The notes under the pieces are model-generated. The model was not told where the DNA came from, ran no database searches, and was given only the letters and a program-made list of their open reading frames with translations. The position numbers and the translations under genes were made by a program. Below are positions 46,601-56,700 of a stretch of 64,000 nucleotides of DNA, piece after piece; the first letter of the stretch is position 1; every line of letters begins with the position of its first letter. Source of the DNA: Lumbricus terrestris (Eukaryota > Annelida > Clitellata > Crassiclitellata > Lumbricidae); assembly GCA_949752735.1 (NCBI GenBank), contig OX457046.1, positions 37,517,507 to 37,581,506 on the forward strand, written 5' to 3'.

Positions 46601-49600
46601 GTGTTATTTTTTGCTGCGTTCCTTTTCTTACTTGTGTTTCCTGAATTTGCTGTTTAAGTTTTCTCGCCTCACCTGTCACCATCTTGATTTCCAATATTCG
46701 TTCCATGGTTACCCAAGTTGGCGGGTGTCCCTTTCTGGACGACCCTTTCTGAGAATTCTGTTACATTTACTCAAGGTGTCCTATGAATATTAATTTTGCA
46801 GTGTATATTTTTTCTATGCTGTCTGCCTTCGTTCTCTGTTTGTTTGTTGTTGTTTTTTCTCAGAATAAACTCATTTGATTGTATATTGTCTGCTTTTGAT
46901 GTCATCTGATTTTCTGGTTTCTTGTTGGTTGCAATGAAAGCGAATTGAAATTGAATTTGATTTGACTTTTGACTTTTTAACCTTGCCCTAAATGGCTTTT
47001 AACTTTGACCACGACTCTTTGTCTTTTTACTTTTTGTCTTACCTTGTGCTTTCACTTTACCTGTTACCGTACTGTTGAGCATTGCCAATATAAATATAGA
47101 TCTGATGTCTCTTCTTCTTTCTCTTCAGATGTTCTGGTGGCGTTGTTGACGCTGGAGGCTGAGGCGTACGGTCCAAGCGTCCTTCTCGGCATCTCATCTG
47201 TCGAGAACGCGGTGGAGATATCAAACGCCGTTCCGGGTCAGACGATGGGACCCCCACCTGCTCGCCTGCCGTCGATCGTTCCAAGGCCCCCTGCTGCTGC
47301 TGCTGCTGTGGTGCCATGCGTCGTCGCTCCTCATCTCTCCATCACTCAGATGACGCCGTCGTTTCCACCCCCACGTGAGTCGGCCAAGTGGAAAGCGATT
47401 TCCAGATGATGTGTTTTTGGTGATTGTGATGGTGATTACGATGATGTTTACAATATTGATGCTTTGATGGTGATGATGATGATGATGATGACAACGGTGA
47501 TGCTTTGATGGTGATGATGATGATGGTGATGATGATGGTGATTACGATGACGACGATGATGATGATGATGATTACGATGACGATGGTGATGATGTACGGT
47601 GATGATGATGAATGATGGTGATGATGATGATGGAGCAGTCCCCTAAGCTAGTCCTGAGGCAGCCAATGTCAAAGCGCTAATGTCTTCATTCTCGTACCAG
47701 CCTTATACGAAGATATATGCGCAGTCCTCTTCCTCACCCTCTCTTCCCACCAACAGTGTACGGCAACTATACTCGTTATAATATAAAATCTCTCTTTTAA
47801 AATGATGCAAACATCATTGTTGTATCATGTTCCTTACTGGGTGTATCACCTGGATATATCTCATTCTTTTTACGTAAGCAAATATTATATCTGTTTCAGG
47901 AGCACCATTGCTTGCGTCCATTGCACCAGCCTCTGTAGCTCCATCACCTCTTCCCGCCACCATCCGATGCAGTCCTGGCCCTGCGGTCGTTGCCGTCGAC
48001 AGCGAGGCCTCCGCCTGCAACTGGCTGCAGGCGCAATACGAGACATCGTTGAACGGGTTTGTTAAGAAGATGGATATGTATCGCAAATACGTTTCGACGT
48101 TTGGAATGTACGGACTGCAGAATCTCGTCAGCCCAACGTGTTTCACTAATTGCATCAGGTGGGTGGATTTTACTGTGGAATGATGGGGTAATACGGGGTA
48201 TGTAGGGCTTTTACTGTCTTATGGGGTAATACGGGGCATGTGGGGCTTTTGCTGTCTTATGGGGTAATACGGGGCATGTGGGGCTTTTGCTGTGTCTTAT
48301 GGGATAATACGGGGCATGTGGGGCTTTTGCTGTGTCTTATGGAGTAATACGGGGTATGTTGGGCGCAGTGGCTATCAATAGTGATGATAATGATAATAAT
48401 AATAATAATAATAAAAATAAGACTAATAATATAGAGGATAATTTTATGATAAGACTAATAAGAATAATAATATTTATTAATTTAATAAATGGAACGTGAC
48501 ATTTCTCCTTGTAAGCTTAAATTCTATGCAGGGCTGGTCGATTATTTCGTTACCAACCGACTACAACTTTTCTTCGTAACATGGTGTCACCCTCCTCCTT
48601 CTCCACACTTGAGACTGGCATTACCAGAGTACAGCAGCGGTAGAATTTTGCAGGTTTATTATGTCTGTTCTTGTAGTAATTGCGAGTGATAGAATTTTGC
48701 AGGTTTATTATGTCTGTTCTTGCAGTTCTTCCAGATTATGATAATCGTTTCTCAAGCAGCTTTTCCTTTTTTCCACTCCAGGGTCGCCTTTCCAGGAGTC
48801 GAACCGGAATCAACGGATAAAGACGGAACAAGCGAAGTTGTCTACAAGGGTTTGACGAGTCGACAGAAGCCAGAACAGTTCTCACCAACGACATCAGGTC
48901 TCATTTACAGTTCTACCTTTGGTTGTTTAGCACATCTCTGTTGTTCATCGAATCTTACTCCTCTTGATGCTATGGTTGTGTGTAGGCGGTCTTGTGGTGG
49001 AATGGCTGTGTTTATTGCACCGTTGAAATTGTTTTATTATTATTTTGTTTTTGAATTTGTTTACTCCCAAGGTAATGATTTTGATGATGATAATGATGAT
49101 GACTCGACCCGGACCACCACGGACTACTCTTACGGACAATAATTTGACAGAGCGCAGCGCTTGTGAATAAGCCAGTGCCCCATGCTTCCCTTTCAAGTAG
49201 CACAAGTTTTAGAAATTTGTAGACTACGATGGTGATGACGATGTCGAGGACAATTATGATGACGATGATGAACCAGTCCTCTTAGCTAATGAGGCAACCA
49301 ATGCAACATTGACAACTTCATGCTCTTAGCCTTGCTGTATATAACGACATGTGTTTTCATGGTTTTTATTTAATGCTTTTTACATCATGTGCATTATATT
49401 TTTTCCCATTTTCCATTTCGGGGGTGTTCAAACACCCAAAACACACCCCTAGCTACAGCCTTGATTACGACTACGACGATGATGATGAGGACGATGATGA
49501 ACCAGTTCTCTTAGCTAATGGGGCAAACAATGCAGCATTGACAACTTCATTCTCTTAGCCTTGCTATATATGATGAAGACATGTGTTTTTTATACATTTT

Positions 49601-52600
49601 CCAGCAATTGTTCCTATTTCTCCTCTCCAGGTGACTTTCCATCTGGCAAAAATGTGTCATCAGTCGCGGATGCAACGGGTCTGGCGAAAATCGGCCGTGG
49701 TCTACCACCTCTCTTGGCATCCTCCCAGACAACTTCCACCAGCGCCAACAGTTCTCACCTGGTCTCCTCCTTTCCAGCTATCCAGCAAGTCCTCCTCAGC
49801 AGCCAGGGACGATCGGACTTGTCCGCGGACAACAACCACGTGACCTTGGCGTCAAGAACAAGTTGCGAGCCGAACTTTGTTAAGACGCTGTTGGCCTCGA
49901 AAGTCGTGCAGCACATGAACCGGGTGCAAAGCCAACAGGCTGTTGTTGATACTCCTGATGCTGGTAATGTCCCCCTGCCCTCTGCCCCACAAAATGGAAC
50001 AACCCCTCTGAATGCTCTACCAGGTGTAAACATTGTTGGTGCTTGCGGCAATCCGGACGGTGCGGCGGTTGTGGCTTGCTCCGACGGTGCAAAGCCACCG
50101 GTAGCCTGTAGCTCGAGACAAAATACTGACGCCTTGGCCACTGGTCAGCAGAACTCGTTTAAAAGGACGGTCGAGATAAGTGCGTCCGAAACGAACACGA
50201 ACGTTCTCAACGAGCACTCGTACATCCAGACTTCGGAGTTCTTCCACGGAAAATCCGGGTTCTGTGCTTCCACTTCGGGTCAAACGACAGGAACCGTTGT
50301 GTTTGCGGACGGTGGAAAACCGGGCGAGGCGGCTGACGGTGCGGAGAACTGGGACGGGGAGTGCAGCCGAGGTTTTGACTCGTCCGATGATGCGGTGGTC
50401 CTTGCGAAACGGAACAGTTTTGAGGAAAACATTATCGGCGGTGGCGATCTCAACAGTCTGGAGCTTGCGTGCGACTCCGCATCCAGTTTCTGCAGCGAAG
50501 TCGGCGCGCAATTGCCGACCGTTTTGAACGGAAGTCTGTCTCAGTGGAAGAATACTGACAGGTGCAGGAACGACGTGGAAACTGTGAGATCGGTGTTAAG
50601 CGTCGGTAACAGCGTTGTGGAAAATACAAACGGTAAAGAGTCTGTGGCTTTGGTGAACGGCGTTGTGAGGAGCGTTGTCAACGGCGACTGTGGAATGGAG
50701 AGATCACATACGGATGGAGGAGAGCGCCTGGAGAGTTCTGGGAGGAAGTTGAGTGGTAAGAGAGACGACGACGAGGTTGTTGACGATCGTTTAGGGTTTC
50801 AGAAACAGTGTACGAAAGCGACGAACAACAGATTGGCTCTGGCAGACGACGACGCCGCTGATGTTTTAGCAATCGGTGAAGAATCCAGCGGGAAAGATCC
50901 TGAAAAATCGAACAAACTTTTTCCGCAGGGTATCGCGGGTCGGTCAGAAAATGGTTCGGATGGGACGGGGTTACGCTACGAAGCTGCATTGACAGCAGAC
51001 GACGTGTTTCCGGATCTCGACTGCAGTTATGACATGAGTAGCGAGGAACTGTCACCCTTTCCATCAACGCTATCGAACGTGGATGGCGTTTCTGACAACA
51101 TGCCCCAAACGGAAGACGTGAATTGCGGCGGATCGGTCGACCGTGAAAACGATCGAAAGATCAGCAACGCGGATCCAAACCGTTTGATCCTCGGACAGAA
51201 CCAGCTTGACCTCCTCGATCCGCCTTCAAGAAACGAGTCGGAGCTTGACCTTAACACGGATTGTCCGTTCGGCGAGGGAATGTCCGCCACGACGGAGAAC
51301 TCGGACATCTTGCTGCTGGAGGACTTCACGGTGGCGCACGAGGAGGTTCTCGCTTCCGACGCCATGCACGATCCGGCGGAAGAGATGGACTGCTCCTCCG
51401 TCAGTCCATCGAACTCTCAGTTCTCCATCTCGGAGACCGGATCTTTCCCCTCCGTGAAGGTCACACAGGCGACCGCGGCGGGCTTTGTCTTGCGCCCGCA
51501 GGTGCCTGGTACGTCGTCGCTGGAAATGGCATTCCCGAGCGCCGGAAAAGACGCGCTGCCTTCCCTGCCGAACTCATCGTTTTCCGTGCCGATATCCATC
51601 CCCGCCAACATCCAGGCACGACTGGCCAGCTTCCAGTTGAACTCCTTTCCGACTGGAATCCAGTCGCGGTTGCCACTCAACGCCTTCCACCCGACCTCCG
51701 CCGTCTCCCAGCTGTCCATCTCCTCCGCTTCCAATCCCATCCAACCGAGCAACCCTCCTCCGCATTCCATGACGTTCTTTTCCCAGACCTACCCGGCCAA
51801 CGATACCGGGCAGCACGTCCAACCGGATCCTCCTCCTGCTTCCACGACTTCTAGTTTACCGACCGGCGTGGTGCAGATTCCGATGAGTCACATGGCGCCC
51901 TTGTCCCAGGGGGCGAATCAGGTTGGTGTCTCCAACGTCTACACCCAGGGGGCGGCTGCTTCCACCCTTCCGACCGTCGTTTCCTTGGCTGCCAACCAGC
52001 CAACAGATACCCCGGCTGTGACAAACACTTCGCACCTTGTCCAGAACCCCGTCTTCAGCTACCCGCAGGGGATGCCCCACACGGTCCACCCTCTGCTACC
52101 ACAGAACTCACCCCTCTTCGTCACCCCATCCAGCAACAGCAGTAGCAGCATCCCCGCAGCCAGCCAGGGCCCCCCTCGGATACAGTTCCTCTCGTCCTCG
52201 TCCATCGCCTCCAACCCCAACCATCCTCCGCAGCTGCACAAGTTCGTGTCATCAACAACCCCCGGTCACATCATCATCCAGAGAGCTCAGCTCGTCCCCC
52301 AAAACCAGCAGCAGCAGCAGCGCCCGCTTCAGCAACCCATCTTCCAGCGCTTCTTCGTCTCACAGTCGGGCGCCGGAGGAGGGATGCCACAGCGCCAGAT
52401 CGTCATCCAGTCGAACCCTATGCTGCTGCAGCAGAGCGGTGCCACCGGTCAGCTGCGACCCGGCTTCGTCCAGCAGACTGGTCAACCATTGTCGACCAGC
52501 ACCGGTCAGCAGCCGTCGCTCGTGATGCAGTCGACGGGTCAGATGCTGCCGCCCCAGCAGAGGCATGTCGTCCAGGCTGGACAGCTGACCGGGTACCGGT

Positions 52601-53663
52601 TGATCCAGCAGGGGGTCATCGGTCAGCAGGGTCAGGGGCTCGGCCAACGTCCGTTGCTGGTGCAGCAGGCCGGGCAGCAGGGTCAGGTTCTGGTCGGGCA
52701 GCAACAGGGTCAGGTCCTGGTCGGGCAGCAGCAGGGTCAGGTCTTGGTCGGGCAGCAGCAGGGTCAGGTTATGGTCCAGACCGGGCAGCAGGGACTACAT
52801 GCCGGCTTGCAGGACTTGAAGACCGGACCCACTGGTCACCAGGGACAGTCATTGGACCAACAGATGACCCCGCACGGCCAGGGACAGATGCTCGGACAGG
52901 GACAGGTCGGGCAGATGATCGCACAGCAGGGTCAAGGAGGACAGATGGTTACGCAGCAGGGCCAAACAGGGCCGGTGATCATGCAGCAGGGGCACATGAT
53001 TACGCAGCAGGGCCAGGTGATCACGCACCAGGGCCAGCTGGGCCAGATGATCACCCCGCAGGGCCAGGTCGGCCACATATTCACCCAGCAGGGCCAGCTA
53101 CTCGTCGGACAACAGGGCCAGATCCTCTGCCACACGACGGGCCAGCAGGGCCAGATGGCGACCCCAGGCTCCGGGCCACTCGTCATCCAGCACAGTGGGG
53201 GCCAGATCGTCCTCCAGGGCGCGTCCGGCGGTCTCCAGAACTGCATCATGTTCCAGCCGGGCGTAAAGCGCATGGTTGACGCGTCGAAAGACCCGACTGC
53301 CACTTCCTCTCTGACCCTCCCAACTTCCTCGTACCGCATCATCACTGCCAACACTCCACTTCATTCAGGTAACATCGTCACGACGACTCACCTTCAGCAG
53401 CCAATACAGGTGAGCGCCAACACCACCAGCGGCAGCCAGGTGTCCATACCCATCGCACCCCCAGCCTCCCCGTCGTCCGTCTTGCCCGGTTCGGCGGCAA
53501 AGAAGCGAAAGCCGGCGACGACGACGACGAACTCGCGGTCGGCGAAGAAACGGAAGAAGGATGATGAGGACTCGGTTGGTGGTGACGTGGATTCCGCGAT
53601 TCAGGGAAAAGCTCAACCGGTGCAGTACGTCTGCGAATGGAGCGGGTGTCAAGGGTACGTACC

Positions 53664-53729
<66 letters not shown>

Positions 53730-56700
53730 CACGAAACGATTTTGATTATAGGCCTATTGTAAATTCAATTAGTCAATAGTTGTTTTTAATTGGCACCTTG
53801 AAGAAATTAAACGAAAAGAAGATAATGATAGATTTCAAAAAATGTTTGGCAGGTCATAGCGAGAAATGACCTGCCGTGAACTTTTGGTGGCTCCGTCATT
53901 TGGAGGATTGTTTGCTGAGGACCTCAATGGAGCCGTGCAGAGCCGAGAGTAAAATTTTGAATCCAGACGAGTGATTTTAATTCAATTCAATTTGTTTGAT
54001 TGAATTCCTTTATTGGACCTGGTATGTATAAACAATTGCAGTAGCAAAACAGCAATTAAACAGATCTATGGCAAAGAAACGATTAAATACCAGAATTCAT
54101 TGGTCAGTTTTTGTGGGCACAAAGGTCTTACCTGAAGCGACTGGTCCCACTAGATTTAGGGGGCACATTGTCTACAGTCAGTGGCTGACTGCTGGTATAA
54201 GTTAGTTAGATATATGCGACTGACTGGACCGGGTATATGAGACGCTCTATCAAAACCAGGCGCATGTCGTGCGATACATTTTCGAGATGACGGCTAAAAA
54301 TGACTGAGCGGATCAAAATTGTGTTTTGATTTTTAATTAGATTCATGTAATATAATCATTACACGAATCTGATTCAAAACACACAATTTTGATCCGGTCG
54401 GTCATTTTTTGGCCGTAATATCGAAATTGTATCGTATGGCTTGCGCCTGGTTTTTATAGAGTGCGTCACATATATTTAATGTGTTTGGTGTTTCGACACG
54501 GATAAGTCTTTTGAAGTGTGTTTGACTGAGAGCATCTTATGAGATTAACGAGAAGCTAATAATTAACAGATTGGTTCTTTTGCGATGTGGATGATTTCGA
54601 ATGCAGTTCAAGGTTGTACAGTTTATTTCGATTTGTTTTTCAGGTTGTTTGCATCGTTTAGTTCCATTCTTCAGCATGCGACAAAAGAGCATTTTGAAGC
54701 GAACAAAGAGTCGGCTATAACGTGCGAGTGGGCCGGGTGCGACGGTCTGAAACGCCAGCGCTGGTCGTTCATGACGCACTTGCAGGTAGAGTCACCACCT
54801 GTTGGCGCTCTTATTGGTCTTTGAACCAATTACGAATTTATTTATTTCTCGCATTTGCTGTAGCTCCCCTTCAAGGTCCCTACTCAAAGGCACTCTCAAC
54901 CACAGCACAGACACTGCATCAGAGTTTCACGCCGAAGCGCACGAGCAATTGCGGGTGAAGGACTTACTCAAGGTGTATACATGGCGGCTTGAGCTGGATT
55001 TGAACCTGGAACCATTTGGCTGCAAGGCAATGAACATAAACGCTACGCCACCGCGCCCCGTGCAATGTTCGTAACTTTTTTTGCAAGACTGTCTTTCGCT
55101 CTAGACTCAAAACTTGCCTTTCCAGCCTGCCTATATAGTTCTTAATAGTTGCTGAATTCAGTGTGCATTTATGAACTTTGTAAGAAGGGCTTTATCAAAT
55201 CTCAGTTGTATTGAGCGCTTAGCTTTAGAGAGCTTGCTATAGGAATTTGGAGATTACAATTACTGTGGACAGATATGATAACTTTTGGTTGTCGTGATTG
55301 TGTGCATTCTGATGTTGTGTGTAACATTCAATAATCGTGATAATGATAAAGCGGGTTCTTTTTACTTTGGATAAACAATAATTTAAGCGAATAAAAACCT
55401 GAAAATGTGTAAGGAATGGAAATTAAAACTTTTAAACGTAGCAATCCTTTTCGTCGAGAATGTCTAGGGAATGGTGAAATCCTTCTCAATTGTTCGCCCT
55501 TCCACTGGAAGTGGTGACGTGCCTACCGCCTGGAAACAATGCCGACACGTTCTACAATCGGCTTCAAGTTGTTTGGTCGCGGTTGGACTGGGAGCACCTC
55601 CGAATAGCTTTCTTGTAGCGCATCTAATGGAACTCAATTTCATTTCATTAAAAAACAATGTCGTAATGAATGAGTGAAGTTTCAAATTAACAATAATTAA
55701 TTACAATACAATAAACTGGTGTCATTGTTTCTGTGTAGGATCGGCATGTCAACGAGGCGAATCTGAAGGCGGCCGCAGTGAGGCGTCTGCAGCAGGTGCC
55801 CGGGGCTGCGTCACCACCACCGTCCGCTCCACCCGTTCTGCCGACCGCAGTCTACCCACCGAACGCCGCCCTACAAGCAATCCGACGGTTCAGCGCCAGA
55901 CCCCCGTTTCCGGAAATGTTGGTGGGTTACGGGAAATTTTATGCAGTTTCGTTTTCACGATTATTAATCGATATACTCGTGAAATGACGCGTAAATCTTT
56001 GCCACCATTCAGTTAGGTACCTTGAAGGGGCGCTATATAAATTACGGTTGATTGACCATGTGTTGGGTCCTTAGATTAGTCGATTCCTGTGCTCAGTGGG
56101 AAGGGGAGAGTGGTCAGTGCCATTTGCTCATACCTCCATTATGCAAAGCTGTGTTTTTCTGTGGTTGGCCCGGTGGTATGAAATGGCCTCGCTCTTAAGC
56201 TGCGCCTGATTCATAAATCTCTCTCTGATACATTCTGTATAAGCACTTGAAAACTGTTCGTTTGGGCTGTGCTGGAGTTGGGAGCACTTCTGAGTAGTTC
56301 CTTGAATAGATCAAATATATATAAAGAGAAGATTATTATAACGTCAGTAACATCAATTACAATCGGGTAACCACGTAGGAATTGGCATATGTTAAAAATG
56401 CTTCGTTTAGATTGTGGGCTATCGACTGTCTGCTTCTATTTTGTCTGCGTTGTAATGGATTGCAGTTTGTTATCCTGATTGATAACAGCGAAAAAATATG
56501 TTTACCAGTTTGTAAGTTGAGCAGCATCTTACCAGTTTGCTGTTTTTAATACAAGGTCGTCGTGGTAGTGACGGATTGTGGCGCCACAGTACCAGCAAAT
56601 CGGATCTAATGCCTGGTAATATATGAGTTTCTTTTCACCCACTGTTTCGTTCTTTGATTGTTAGGATGCGAAAGAAACTCCAGTCACGAAGCACATTCAC

